Shown here: piece after piece, positions 20,516 to 32,605 of the stretch
How positions within the stretch are numbered: position 1 is the stretch's first letter
How the letters are laid out: every line of letters begins with the position of its first letter
Assembly: GCA_963930645.1 (NCBI GenBank)
Contig: OZ005660.1
Coordinates: 248,828,731 to 248,892,730, forward strand
Source of the DNA: Salticus scenicus
Taxonomy: Eukaryota; Arthropoda; Arachnida; Araneae; Salticidae
Direction of reading: 5' to 3'
Length of the DNA stretch: 64,000 bases
Notes under the pieces: generated by a model
Databases searched by the model: none
Told to the model about the DNA's origin: nothing
Seen by the model: only the letters and a program-made list of their open reading frames with translations
Position numbers and translations under genes: made by a program

Positions 20516-21253
20516 TTAAACCTGAAGATAAGAGATACAAAGACATGCGGTTTATGTAACAACTTTTGTCATTCTACAGTTTTTATCATGCTAGTAATAT
20601 TCTTTCAAAAATTTACAAAAAAAATAAAAAGGAGTAATAAAATAAAAATCAAACAATAATGTAATTAGTAAATTTATTATGCAAATGTTTATATTACAAT
20701 AATTATTTAATGTATAAACAATTAAATGATAAATTCTTTGCTACCAAAACAAGCAGAATGCAGTCACACAAATTTTATAAAAATTTCATAATTTATATGT
20801 AATGCTATAATTCGTAATTCTAATAGATTTCTGCACCTGAAGTATTTTTCTAATATAACATGACTTTTAGAAAAAGTTAAAGATATTGAATTCTTTATAA
20901 TAATCTGTTAGCGAATATTTCATAATATTTTCATAGAAAAAATATATATAATTCGCCATATTTGAGAATTTTCTGCACTAAAATCTAAAAACTGAAGCAG
21001 TCATTAAGTTAAAAAAAAAAAAAAAAATGTCGCTAATGCTGTATTAAAAGAATAGTTTTGATTACTCATAAATTAAATTTACATGTAAATAATAGTTGTA
21101 AAATATTTTAGGCCTAATATGTATTTATTCTGTAAGAATTATGCTACAATAATGGGGAAAGGGGGGGGGGGAATTCAATACAATTTCTGATTTGTTTAGA
21201 TGTTACACTTATTTATTGGAAGTTTTCTTTTATTATTGTTATTATATATATAT
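20516..21253. other. Intergenic AT-rich stretch
   Basis: No gene or ordered repeat is visible. A-runs lie at about 21010-21027 and a G-run at about 21162-21171. It ends in a short (AT)n tract. Confidence 0.5.
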
Positions 21254-21905
21254 CACGGAGTAAAAAGACAGGAGAAGAAGGTAACGCTGAAATTTTGTGA
21301 TGTTGTTTTCTAATGTTTACAGATGGCGCCAGCGTGCAATCCTTCCTTCTCTCCAGCTTCCTCAATGTTATTCAATGGGGAAATGTCTCGTTTTAATTAT
21401 TTTTTTAAAAATAATATCAAGCTGAAAAAATTTCGATTGAAAGCAAATTTCATTAAATAGAGTATTCTAACCAACATGTTTTTTTTAAGAGCCATTTTAT
21501 ACTAATTTTACTTTGAAAGAAAGCTTTTAAAAAATGACGATTCTTATGAACCGAAGATAGCTAAAACAGACAATTGGGAGGAAGGAGAATGGATGAAATT
21601 TTGAAAAGAAAAAAAAATAAACTTACTTTAGGTGCAGAAAACACGAACTCGGACTTTATTTTTCTCCTAGGGCTTTTTTTTTTTTCTTTTCTTAGCACTA
21701 TCATAGCCTGTTTTATAACTTGGAACGAAGCATTTATTTGAAACATCTGAATTATGCTGTTTTAAGAACTTACAAAGAAATTAAATTGCTTAAAATAAAA
21801 AAAATTAAATGTACTCCAGCAAAATTCTATTGAAAACAACAGTATATCCTCGCCGCGAATTTACGCATTGTACTCGAATGGACCAAATCAAGCTAAATGT
21901 TGGCG
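21254..21905 (+). mobile_element. CACGGAGTAA-family element, partial copy
   Basis: Begins CACGGAGTAAAAAGACAGG and matches the inverse of 47440-48194 over most of its length, without the nested MITE found there. From about 21857 it carries GCGAATTTACGCATTG and the following 40 bases, which the 45.3-45.5 kb copy also has. The second terminus is missing or too diverged to find. Confidence 0.78.
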
Positions 21906-22115
21906 AGAATGATTTCGCCTGAGCGGGAGCAGGGTTGTACAAGACCTTGGAGCCTCAGAGATCGAGAAATCTTCTTGACATTTGTTCTGCGCATCTCGTC
22001 AGTGGTTTGCGTACGTCATGGAATGTTTACACCACGGAACCAATCAGCTTTGCTAACAAATACGAATTCCGCTGAACTAAACGTATTTGGAAGGATAGTT
22101 TGTTTTGTTTATGTG
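21906..22115 (+). promoter_or_regulatory. Possible promoter-like segment with CRE-like and CCAAT motifs
   Basis: This stretch is less AT-rich than its surroundings and has several CpGs. A CRE-like TACGTCAT (22012-22019) and a good CCAAT box AACCAATCAGC (22038-22048) lie 20 bp apart. No downstream exon was recognised. It may equally be the internal part of the adjoining element, so confidence is low. Confidence 0.25.
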
Positions 22116-22197
22116 AGCGATTTGAGAGAAAAAAATTTTATTATTCATTTAAAATATATTTATATTTTTTCAAGTTATTCCTTTTCTTTTGATTTGG

Positions 22198-22520
22198 TTG
22201 GTTGGTTGGTTGGTTGGGTTTTACGTCGCACTAGTGCTGCGCAGATGGGCAATTGGCGACGGTCTGGGACTCACCCCTAGAGATGGTCCGGAGACATGCC
22301 ATCGCAATTTTGATCCTCCACGGAAGGGATGGCTCTCCCGCTTCGGTAACCCCCAGAGGTATAATTTTTGATGGGAACATGGAGGACATTGCGGCCACGA
22401 CAGATTTTACGTGCACCAGCCACCATTAGTGTACACGACGGTCTTTGGCCGTCTCGAGTACCGAACCCGCAATCTTCCAATTACGAGGCCGGCACTCTAC
22501 CGACTGGGCTACCGCGGCCC
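22198..22520 (-). mobile_element. tRNA-derived SINE with (CCAA)n tail (323 bp)
   Basis: Read on the minus strand from 22520 it starts GGGCCGCGGTAGCCCAGTCG. It has an A-box-like GTAGCCCAGTCGGTAGAG and a B-box-like GCGGGTTCGGTAC about 35 bases later, then an unrelated body and a (CCAA)n tail at 22198-22215. A perfect 13-bp target duplication TCTTTTGATTTGG flanks it (22185-22197 and 22521-22533). The internal RNA polymerase III promoter elements are those of a tRNA-derived SINE. Confidence 0.93.
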
Positions 22521-22533
22521 TCTTTTGATTTGG

Positions 22534-24079
22534 ATACTTTGAAATTGAATAGATTTTGGTTGATGAATATCTCGCGGGTGTATTGTTTATAAGATTGCTG
22601 CAACTCCATTATTGTATCTTTAAGACTACTTTTATTCGCTATATATATATTAATCGTCTTATTATAAAATACTCACCAAAATTTATTGTAAACATATATT
22701 AAACTTATAAATTTTAAAATGAAAAATCTACATAGAAGTATTTTTTGAATAAGTTGAATGTATATCTTTTTCTTTCATATATAATCTTATCAGTGTGCCT
22801 GACATTAATTTAATTTTATTATATAGCTGTTGATTCGCAATAAGGCAATTCCACGGAAATGTCAACCTGAACGTCAATATTTCAAATTTAACAAAATTTT
22901 GAGTGTGATACTTGCATATTTTTAAAGCTTGTAATATATATTTTAGTAGCGTGAAGTTTGAATTATATAAATTGTTTTGTAAAAATGGGTTCGTCCATGT
23001 GTTTTCAGATTAGGATATTTAAGAAACGGACTTGCATAAAATGCTTAAGTATGTTGCTTGTTACTTGTACATGTATAATTTTAAATATTTAACTGTTTAA
23101 TTATGTATATATCTTTTGTTAATTAAAAAGGAAAGAGAGACAGATTAGTTTTGTATTTTATTTAATTAAGGCTTTTTTATTTTGGAAAAGAAAAAAAAAA
23201 AGAATGATGATTTAACAATTTTGTCAAAAGTTTACTCTTTAATAATCCCCGTGTAAATATTAATTTTACATATTTACTTAACGTATTTGAAGCTGGATGC
23301 TGTTAAATTAAATTAAAAAAGAAGCAGATTACGTTTAGATTATGAATTATCGTTGTTTTATTGAAATACAGTGTAAACAGATAAAAGTAAGCTTAATCGC
23401 AAATTTATCATCTACCACTTGTATTTAAATTAATTTTTAATGCAGTATCTATAAATAAAGGTTAATTTGCAGAAAATTATGCATTAAAAAGTTTAAAAGT
23501 ACTGTGCAAAGCCCTGTTTAAAATATAATCTCTAATATTTATTGAATTAGTTAAAGGCAGGCTATTTTGTGCTACACACATGCTTTACAAATTTTTTTGT
23601 TTGTAAAATCAACCCATGCCAAGTGTGTTTTAGTTTTAAACATTCAGGAATCATTCCTCTTTTTGAAATAAATGATAAAATGTTCTTAAAAATATTTTAT
23701 ATCTTTTGATTTTGAAAATTGGGCATTTTTTAGCTTAAATAAACACATTATGTTTTATAAGAGATAGAGAAATTTTGGACTCCTCATTTTAAAGAGAATT
23801 TCATAAGATTTAATTTGATGTCTACTTTGATTATGTTAGTTAAAAAAATATATTTATTTATTTATAAAGATAGTGTTTTGTAAACTTTTTGAAAAAAAAA
23901 AAAAAAAAAAAAAAATACTAACAAAAATAACTTAAACTTTTTAATAAGGAATTATGACAAGTTACTGTACATGTAAGAATATAATTATAAATTTTACTTA
24001 CATGGTAAAAGACCTCATTTTTAAAATTAGTAATCTATAAAAGATGAATACACGTATGGATTTTACTATAGATGAAGTC
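22534..24079. other. Intergenic AT-rich stretch
   Basis: No gene, terminal repeat or tandem array is recognised. A-runs at about 23190 and 23893-23915. Confidence 0.5.
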
Positions 24080-24180
24080 GAAGAATCCATAGCCTAGTGT
24101 AGGGAAGGGGCCGGCACCTGGAAAACAACTAAACCCCTACACAATGCAGCTATGGACGAGACTCCAGGTGTCAGGTTGAA
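24080..24180. other. GC-richer island with pseudoknot-like complementarity
   Basis: CCATAGC and TGTAGGG (24087-24105) can pair with CCCTACA and GCTATGG (24135-24155). The loop between them carries GGCACCTGG (about 24113-24121), which can pair with CCAGGTGTC (24164-24172) outside the stem. That order is an H-type pseudoknot arrangement. It could be part of a structured RNA or an old SINE; neither a promoter nor a family was identified. Confidence 0.35.
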
Positions 24181-25811
24181 AATCAACCGTCAAAGGCCTA
24201 ATTTTTTTCTTTACAATCTTTTGTTATTATTGTTCTTAAACTTTAAAGAAATTTGTCTGTTAGGTTTAAAACAAACAATAACTGCTAAGCTTACATTGTA
24301 AAATACAGAAAAATAACTTTAAAGTAAGCTTTAAATATCAATTTATTCTTTTTAAGATATTTTGTATTTTCTTTTTCCCTCTCTGTTAATAAACACAAGG
24401 TCATAGGAAATTTCTACATCATTTGTCATATGTTTTTAAACAGTACATGAAAGAAATTAGGTAGTTAGATAATTTAAGTACTTAAGTTAAACTCTTAATA
24501 GAAAGTATTGTTAGAGTATAACACATAATTTATTTTAACATTTTTACAGTATATGTTTCATGTATAGAATTATGCAATATACTTAAGTTGTATGAAAAGT
24601 ATTTTGAACATGGAGGACATTTTATACTAGATATTATTAAAAATCATTGCAAATTCAGTGTAATCATTATAGTAGATATGTATTGATTATCATACTAGTT
24701 ATTTTTCAATTAAAATATTCAAATATCTAAAATAATTAATAAGATAAGATCATTTTTAAGTCTTTATATACATTGTTTTTTTTCTTTCACCTTATTTACT
24801 AAGCCTAACTGTGAGTATTTTTTCCTGTGATTATTCTTATTTAAATGTTTATAGAATACTAATTCTTTTTTAATTTGTTAAAGCAATACTGTATATTTTT
24901 TTCTCTTACATGTAACATTTAGTATATAAAAAAATACGAAACTTACCCGTGGTTTATCTTTCAATCCTGATTTTTATTCATGTCATTATTGAAAGATTCA
25001 AAATGGCTGCTGACCATTATGAATGATGAAATAGCAGTAAGATCTGTTTATTTCATTAGACCTGTTTTTAACAGTGCCAATATTTAATGTAATTGATTAT
25101 TTGAGTTTGAAAGGGAGTGTGAGCTATGAGATAAAATTTGTATCCATCACTGTTTTTTTTTTTTTTTTTTTTTTTTTAAGCCCAATGCTTCTAATTTTTA
25201 ATGTCAATTTTTCATCAAAGGTAAAAACTGTGTGTCAATTAATGAATGCAAGAGCAGAAAAGTAAAAAAAAAAAAAAAAAAAAAAAATATGGATTAATGT
25301 GAATTGCTAATGATGCATAATTTTACACCTCATTTGTATAATTTCAGATTAATTACATTTAATTGCTTAAAAACGTCTTTTTTTCACTGTCAATCACTGA
25401 CATAGTTATTGCACTGCAAATTGATGAAACTTTGTATATATATATGTATAAGTTTATTTATCTAATTCCAAGTTTTCTGGTGTTTATCATAGAAATATAA
25501 TATAATGTATTTTTGAAGCTTATCAGCAAAATACATAATTTGTTATCAAAATTTTTCGAAAACTCTTTTAAATCATTCTATTGTTGTGAAGGGTTTGTTG
25601 AAATTTGCTAATTTTTGTGAAAGATGAAAGATTTTTCATTTCAAATTTGTTTTTTGTTTTTTTATGAGTGTTTGTTTTCGGACCAAAAATTTTAATGAAT
25701 TGGCTCCACAAGGCTGCACAAATTTGTTTCAATGTTAAAAATTTTATGTGAGAAAATAAAAAAACATGCAGGGTTCTTGCACTTTAGTTGGAACCCTGTG
25801 TATCTATCTAG

Positions 25812-25854
<43 letters not shown>

Positions 25855-26213
25855 CGCACACACACTATTAACCTACTTTTTTATTTTTTAATATAGTATT
25901 ATGAATCATTAAGCAATTTTAATCAGTCAAATGATTAGTGATAGAGTAATACTAATTTAAGTTTAGCTTTCTATAGTTAATGTAGTAATCTTTGAGTACA
26001 ATGTCATATGTAATATGTCATTTATGGAGTTATTGTTTTTCTTTTTTTCATGTACACAGCGAAAATCTATCATGATCTATGGACTCAATTATTTGAAGCG
26101 TAACATGCGTTGAATTAAACAGCATACTATGTGAAGAAAAGTACTGATACACCATATTATAATTTTTTCTTTTGTGTATGTAATGATTTTTCATACTTTA
26201 TTTTATTTATACA
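24181..26213. other. Intergenic AT-rich stretch with simple repeats
   Basis: Long T and A runs at 25150-25177 and 25264-25287, and a compound (CT)n(AT)n microsatellite at about 25808-25854 followed by CACACA. A pyrimidine tract ending in ACAG at about 26042-26060 could be a splice acceptor but has no exon-like sequence after it. Confidence 0.5.
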
Positions 26214-26272
26214 ACCGTTAAGTGCTTAATGTTCGGAAAGCCTAGTGGAGTCACTGTAGATTTTTTTATTTT
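26214..26272 (+). repeat. Tail end of a hairpin-headed repeat
   Basis: CTTAATGTTCGGAAAGCC followed by TAGTGGAGTCACTGTAGA matches the tail at 20111-20147 with few changes. Confidence 0.6.
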
Positions 26273-26899
26273 GATAAAGTGTCTAAGGGAATGTCCCTCA
26301 CACACACACACAATTTTCGCTTAAGTTACACCTATGCGTAAACATGTACAAAGGTCATTGTGTTCAGGTATTTTACCTGATTTTTTTTTTTTTTCCTAGT
26401 ACTATATTTTCAGTTTTTTTCGTAGTTAAATTTATATAATAAGACTAAAATATAAATTTCATATGACTGCTAAACCTAATTAAAATTCTTATTTTTTATA
26501 ATGAGAGGATTGGAGCTCTCTGTAATGAATTATATATGTTTTCTACCTATACGAAAATTTTTTCTCGCCGAAATTTCAGGTATTTTTTTCATGAATTCAC
26601 TATCATCCCTGCATAAAATAAAGACTGTTACTTACAAGTAGCAGACTTCAGAAGCACATGCTTCTGCAATTTCTTAGGGAGGAAGAGGCATTGTACTTTC
26701 CAAAATTTTCTTCCTCACTTTATATAAACAAAAATTAAAAGTTTTTTTTTTTTTTTTTTATGTTTATATGCTTTTATGGTGTATTGAATGAAAGCATTTT
26801 TTTTTTCCTTCTAACACAGATGAAAAATGTGTTAGAAGCAAGTTAGTTTAGTTGATCTACTAGGGGATGGGAGGAGGGGGCGACTTACATTTATTAGTA
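26273..26899. other. Intergenic AT-rich stretch
   Basis: Contains CACACA, T runs (26380-26395, 26742-26759) and no supported gene. Confidence 0.45.
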
Positions 26900-29800
26900 A
26901 CTAGCAGGCTATGCCCGCTTCGCTGGTCACTATTTTTAAATGAATCATTATAATTAATGAATTCTCAAAATTGCATTAATTTTTATCATGTGAAAAAAAA
27001 AATAACTCTGATTGGGAAAAATGTCGCACCGGGTCCCCACTGCCTTCGGCAGCGTAGACCCGTGCACAATGCGCATGCGTACCGTATATTTCCGAATATA
27101 AGCCGAGTATACGTTTTTCCCTGCAGAAATTTGCCTAAAATTGAAAACCCGTGTATAAGCCGAATTGAAAAAATATTCTTTTAAAGTTCGAGTATATCGC
27201 TAAAACGGCGAAAATATTGCCAATCTATAAAACTTTTAAGATAATCTAAATGTAAATAAAAAGAATTTTTGTTTTGTTACACGGAGCGCGGGCATATTTT
27301 GAACTCAAATCAGCAAAGAAATCACCATGCTTAAAGAAATAAAATGTCTTATTACTTACCGTTCGTTACCTTAGAGAGTATATTTTAAGTTAAGTTTGAG
27401 TAAAATATTGTTATATTTAGTTTAATAATATTTACACAAATCATTTACTTTTAAAATATATTAAGTTATTAAAAAACAATATAAATTCATATTTTTGTTA
27501 TAAAAATCTTTAAAAATTTCTAGTTATGTTTTTTGTTTTAATTTAGGTTTCTGTGCAATTGCAATGACATTAACTCATGTTCAGTGATAAAGTTTTTTTG
27601 TTTAAATCTTTTCATTTTATTATCTAATGCAGCAATTAAATTTTCAGTAGAAATTTTGTTGTTTTCAATAATTTCCGATTAATTTTCAAAATCACTCTCG
27701 TTGTCTCGTTATTTACATTTTTCTGAATCGCTCAAGTAAAAATTGATTGGTACAGCCATCTATCGGCAGAAATTAGAAATAAAATATAGGAATTAGCTTA
27801 TATGCATTTTGATTTGGAAATGTTTCTTTTTACTATTGCTAGATACCTTATATGCTGAAGCTGAAACATAAAATAAAATAAAGAACTACAAAATTTCACA
27901 AAAATCCTGTATTAAAATACGCTTAAAGAAAAAACAAAAAAAATTAGAATTGAAATCATTCATGGTAGTAGAAAAAATTGTTTCGTGCTGCCATCTATCG
28001 TCGAAACAGAAAAACAAAAATGGCCGTAAATGTGACCTTTGGCGAAAAGTGCTTAATCGTGGGGAAAAAAAATAAACACGTGATTACATAGAGTTGCTCT
28101 AGAAATAAATTTAAAATTGTTAATTTAAGAGTTTATGTGTGATAATTATTTAAAAATAAGGTTTAATATCACTATTTTACTTTATACATAGTTTTTAAGC
28201 TTAAAATATATGTATTCAATCATCGTTTCTAACATACGTTTTTTGCTAGAAATGTGGATCCGTGTATTAGCCGACCCCCATAATTCAGCTTCCGAAAAAT
28301 TTCCAAAAATTCTCGGCTTATACACGGAAATATACGGTATTCCTTCACCACCCTTATGATTTTTCTAAATTCCATGTTATTACTCATAAACCTTAAGAAA
28401 AGGAATAAAAAAAAAGTCATTTCTTATTGGGTAAAAACTCATACCGGGTCTCCTCTGCCTTCGTCAGCGTAGACCTGTGTGTGCGCAGTGCTCACGAATT
28501 CATATATACGCTTGCTGCATGCGCGTATTCCTTCACCACCCTTCCTGTCCCTCCTTAATTTTACACTTTCGAAAATATCCTCATTTGACTCGTAGGCACC
28601 CAAAACCTATCTATACCAATTTTGAATGATCTAACTCAATTTTTAATTTTTTGCCCCCCTTGAGAACATCTTAAAACATATAAATCAGGTGAAATCTCAA
28701 ATAATTGTGATTAGTGCCCTCTATTGGATAAATTTAATGTAGGTTATTCGATAATTTTAAAGTACTTTAAAATAACTTTCGAATGATGTATTAAAAATAA
28801 TTTAATCATATTTAGAATTCGAAATATTGAAATTTTAAACTATTGCAGCGCCATCTAGCGGTAGAAATTTCTGTAATCTACTGTTCAATTCCAAATCAAC
28901 AAAGCTTTCAAATAATGTATTACTTATAAAATTATTTTAAACAGTAGCTGAGATACAAAAGAAAAACCTAATCAGGACACCTTAAAACGTGTAAATCATG
29001 TGAAATCTCGAATTCCATTACTTATGGTAGTCAGTTAATGGAAGGTGACAGAAATTTGTGGCGTCTACTCTTGAAATTCATTTCAAATAAGTTTCAAAAT
29101 GACATATTACTTTTGAAATTATGTTAATTAGAAGCTGAGATACAAAAATGATATAAACACTATTATAAAACGATTTATGTCTGACTTTTTCGTGGTTTTC
29201 TCCGAAACTTGCATAATTCTGGGCTAAATACTGTTAAAAATCAATAGTATGAAATGTGAAAGGAGTATCAGAATTTGAAACTCTGCAAAATATAAAAGAA
29301 TAAAGGCATTCTGGGTTTTCCGTTGTTTTCTCCAAAACAACCATTCCTTTTCTACGTTTTTGTCCCTTCCCCCCCCCTTTCCGTCCCTTCCAATAATTTT
29401 ACACTTAAAAATATCCGCAATCGATTTATCTTTCCTTAAAACCTAATAATACCAATTTCAAACGAAACGCTGTATTTGGCCCCTTCGCCCTCCCCCTCCC
29501 CCTTCCTATTAATTCTACACTTTCAAAAATATTCAGAATCAAATTATCGGGCATTAAAACCAAATATTACGAAATTTCAACAGCATATCTCAATTTAAAA
29601 TACTGCAAAATATAAAACAAAATTTAATCTAATTTTTTTGTTTATCCACATATTTTCATGAAAATTGAACAGTAGCTTTATAATATGCTGTCTAGGCCAA
29701 ATATTAATTCAAATGTAATGTGAATGAAAATTTGAAAAATGCAATTTCTCCCCCCACTATAAAACACGTGACATCTTGATTGGTTACAATGATTTCCTTT

Positions 29801-30250
29801 TTCATGGCAGACGGTCGTCTGGCATTGAAATGATGTTGCCACAAAAAATTCATACTTTAGTTAATTTTTAAAAATCTAATTGTTGTACCGATAAGCCGCT
29901 TGCACACATAGATTCAGAAAAAATTTCCCTTCATTTGGTACTGAAATCGCAACGATCGAACAAATATTTTAAATTTATTTTCCACTTTTTCTGCTTTTAA
30001 CTCCGTTAAAATATCTTTTTTTAAGCAATGGCAGTGAATTCTTGGTCAATGAGATCGCTTTTAGATTAGACATGAGTGGACATTTTAATTAATATCTCCA
30101 CAACTAATTAAAAATTTTAAATTCTGTTTTCAGGAGGACTTCGGAAAGGCTCCAGAGCATCCGTATGTCAACTCTTGTACTTCTGCGTTTAATAGGGGCT
30201 GAACGTATAAAAGAACAGACAGACAAACCTTTCCATTTATTATTATAGAT
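26900..30250 (+). repeat. Dispersed non-coding repeat with GCCCGCTTCGCTGG start and ACAGACAGAC end
   Basis: Starts near AGCAGGCTATGCCCGCTTCG (26904-26923) and ends with AACAGACAGACAAACC... and TTATTATTATAGATG near 30249. Start and end phrases of this style recur in many arthropod dispersed repeats whose class I cannot settle. Internal duplications are clear: CCGGGTC...CTGCCTTCG...GTAGACC at 27019 and 28444, CCCTTCC...TTTTACACTTTC-type blocks at about 28545, 29375 and 29490, and GCCATCTA(T/G)CGG boxes at 27763, 27990 and 28853. No open frame of note. Confidence 0.6.
27082..28337. mobile_element. TA-flanked terminal-inverted-repeat element (1256 bp), non-autonomous
   Basis: Ends CCGTATATTTCCG...TATAAGCCGAG and the inverse CTCGGCTTATA...CGGAAATATACGG, flanked by TA (27080-27081 and 28338-28339). 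The neighbouring paralogous block has GCATGCGCGTATTCC (about 28518-28532) without the insert, which is an internal empty site. TA duplication suggests the Tc1/mariner group, but other TA-targeting classes cannot be excluded. No transposase frame. Confidence 0.85.
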
Positions 30251-31094
30251 GTAGCTTGTAATTAATTAAACCACATTAAATAAAAAAATAAAAAAAATTG
30301 GAAAACTTGTTTTTTGCATTTAAATTTAAAAGGCCCTACTAGTAACATGTGTTCAAGTATTGATTTTTGTGCCATTTTACTTAGCTTAAGTAAATAATAA
30401 TAATAATAATAATAATTTTTGTTTAATTTTTCCATTGTTGAGATTATATATATATACATGCACAAGTTGTCATCAGATTTTCATACTTTAGATAATTTTA
30501 AAAAAATCTAATCGTCCATTAATTAATCAGACGGATTCAGAAAAATGCCCCTTTCATTTGGTACCGTATTTGTAACGAAATTTTGATTAGATTTTTTGAA
30601 ATTTATTAAAATGTGAAAATAATAACCTGGTAAAAGCTTTAAAAAGGGACATTTAAATTTTTAATTGTTGAAAAAAAAAAAGATGTTTGTTTTGATACTG
30701 ATTATTATTAATTTTCTTTTCTTAAAAAAAAAAAAAAAAAAAAAAAAGATTTTGACGAAATTCTGGCAAAAGCAGAATTTAATTCTGTGGATTCGAAAGG
30801 AAGTATCTGTCATGGAGAAAACTCACACAACAGTTCATATTATATACAAAACAATAATATTGTGAGTGACTTAAATAAACTATTCATGCATTAATCATGT
30901 AATACACAAGTTTTTTATTTTAATCCTTTCTTTCGCCCTAGTTTAAATAATTTGTTTCCTTCCCATTCAAAGGAAGTAGTTTTCGTTATGCAGTATCCAA
31001 AAGAATTAAAATTTAAGTAGTTAATTTCTGAAAGTTTTTAAAAGACCTAATACCATAGGGAGAAAATGGTCCAGATGCTGTCTATTAAATTATG
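30251..31094. other. Intergenic AT-rich stretch
   Basis: Holds an (AAT)n run at about 30395-30418, an (AT)n run at about 30446 and an A run at 30725-30747. No gene is supported. Confidence 0.5.
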
Positions 31095-32290
31095 CGGTTT
31101 CTGTGACGCCAACACTCAATAATGTCCAATTTAAAATTTGGACTGTAACTGAGAAGTCACAGAGGGGGATCAGCACCTCCCCTTTCCAACAGTGCACTCT
31201 TTGTCATACTAACATTTAACCAACTTGAAATTTAAAATTTCATAAAGTTAGGACTGTAACTGATAAAGCACAATTGGGGGAAGAGGAACAGAACCTGTCT
31301 CCTTCCAATTGCACAGACTTTGGAAGACTACCACCCACTCAACTCCTAATTAAAAAGTTTGTGAAGTTTAGAGTTTTCAAGATAAGGCTTCAAGGGGGGG
31401 GGGGGGAGATGCTCCCTATTTTAATGATTCAGTCTTTGTCATATTAACACCCATTTAACTCCAAACTTAAAATTTTGTAAAGTTCAGAAAATGATTTTTT
31501 TTAGATAAAGCACCGTAGATGGTAAGATGTGTTAAGATCCTCCCCCTTAAACTCATTCAACTCCAAATTCAAATTTTTGTGAAGTTCGGGCCATGATTTT
31601 TTATGATAAGGAATGGGGGGGGTGGTTAGAGCCTCCCTCCCTTTAACGATGCAGTTTGTACCATTCAACTCCAAATTTAAAATTTCAAAATTCCATGTAA
31701 GTGGAATGGGTGTTGTATCATACGGTACGGTAACACCCATTTAACTCCAAATTTAAAATTTCATTTAAGTGGGGAGGAGGTCCTCCCCCTCTTTCTACGA
31801 TCCAGTCCGTATCATACTAACACCTATTCAACTCCAAATTAAAAAAAATTTAAAGTTTAATCCATGATTTTTCATGATAAGGCATGGGGGAGATACAACA
31901 CCCCCTCCCCTCTTTTAATGATGCAGTTCATATAATACTAATTCCCATTCAACTCCAAATTTAAAATTTTATAGTTCAGTTTGAGATAAAGCACTGTGTG
32001 GGGGGGGGGGGGGGGGGTAAGTGGAGTTAAGACCCTCCCTCCTTTTAATGATGCAGTCTTTGTCATACTAGCACTCATTCAAATCCAAACTTCAAATTTT
32101 GTAGTTTCAGACCATGATTTTTTTAGATAAAGCATCTGGTGGTAAGAGGAGTTAAGACCCTGCAGTCTTTGTCATATTAGCATCCATTTAACTCCAAATT
32201 TAAAATTTTTTAGTTCAGACCATGATTTTCTAAGATAAAGCATCATGGGGGGTAAGAGGGATAAGACTGTCCCCCTCTTTTAGTGATGCA
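31095..32290 (+). repeat. Tandem array, about 11 monomers of 77-131 bp
   Basis: Each monomer contains CAACTCCAAATTTAAAATTT or a variant, then GTTCAG.CCATGATTTTT, a GATAAAGCA box, a run of G, a pyrimidine-rich CCTCCC block and GATGCAGTCTTTGTCATA. Monomer boxes are near 31121, 31211, 31339, 31449, 31557, 31665, 31742, 31820, 31950, 32081 and 32188. Length variation comes mainly from the G-run and its neighbours. Short frames inside are chance. Confidence 0.85.
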
Positions 32291-32311
32291 GATTGATGCT
32301 TCACATTAACT

Positions 32312-32530
32312 AAGATGTCGTACATCGGTAGCACATTGTCGCAGGCGAAAAATGTCCGTAAATTGCAGACAAAGACTGTCCGAAAGTTGTGAGCAATTTT
32401 TTTTTTATTAGAGCAGACAAAGACTGTCCAAAATGTGGACAAATTTTTTTATTAGTGCAGACAAAAACTGTCTGCAAGTCATTTTTCTGTTTCCGCGACT
32501 ATGTCGCAGTGTTTCTACCACTGGGACATG
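32312..32530. repeat. Inverted-end repeat with GCAGACAAAGACTGTCC units
   Basis: Three direct copies of GCAGACAAAGACTGTC or a variant lie near 32366, 32413 and 32457. The two sides (GTCG...CGGTAGCACATTGTCG near 32317 and the inverse of CGACTATGTCGCAGTGTTTC near 32494) resemble diverged inverted ends, so it may be an old MITE. Confidence 0.45.
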
Positions 32531-32562
32531 TCTATGGATATTATATGGGAAATGCCGATTGA

Positions 32563-32605
32563 TAATCAGCCAGTATAGCTAAATGGTGGTAGAGCATCTA
32601 CATAA
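32563..32605 (+). repeat. SINE 5' fragment (tRNA-like head)
   Basis: AATCAGCCAGTATAGCTAAATGGTGGTAGAGCATCT has the same A-box region as the SINE at 33680-33830. Only the head is present. Confidence 0.5.

Noticed and set aside
22195..22215. TTGG repeat as a telomere-like or independent microsatellite
   Set aside because: It is the simple tail of the minus-strand SINE and is bracketed by the SINE target duplication.
22231..22592. Several overlapping open frames on both strands
   Set aside because: All lie in the tRNA-derived SINE; frames there are by-products of its GC-rich body.
25150..25287. Long T and A runs as retrogene poly(A) tails
   Set aside because: No retrocopy body or target duplication is attached; such runs are found throughout the window.
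31095..32290. Regular repeats that might be read as a CRISPR array
   Set aside because: Monomers are 77-131 bp, diverged and without constant repeats separated by unique spacers. The setting is eukaryotic.
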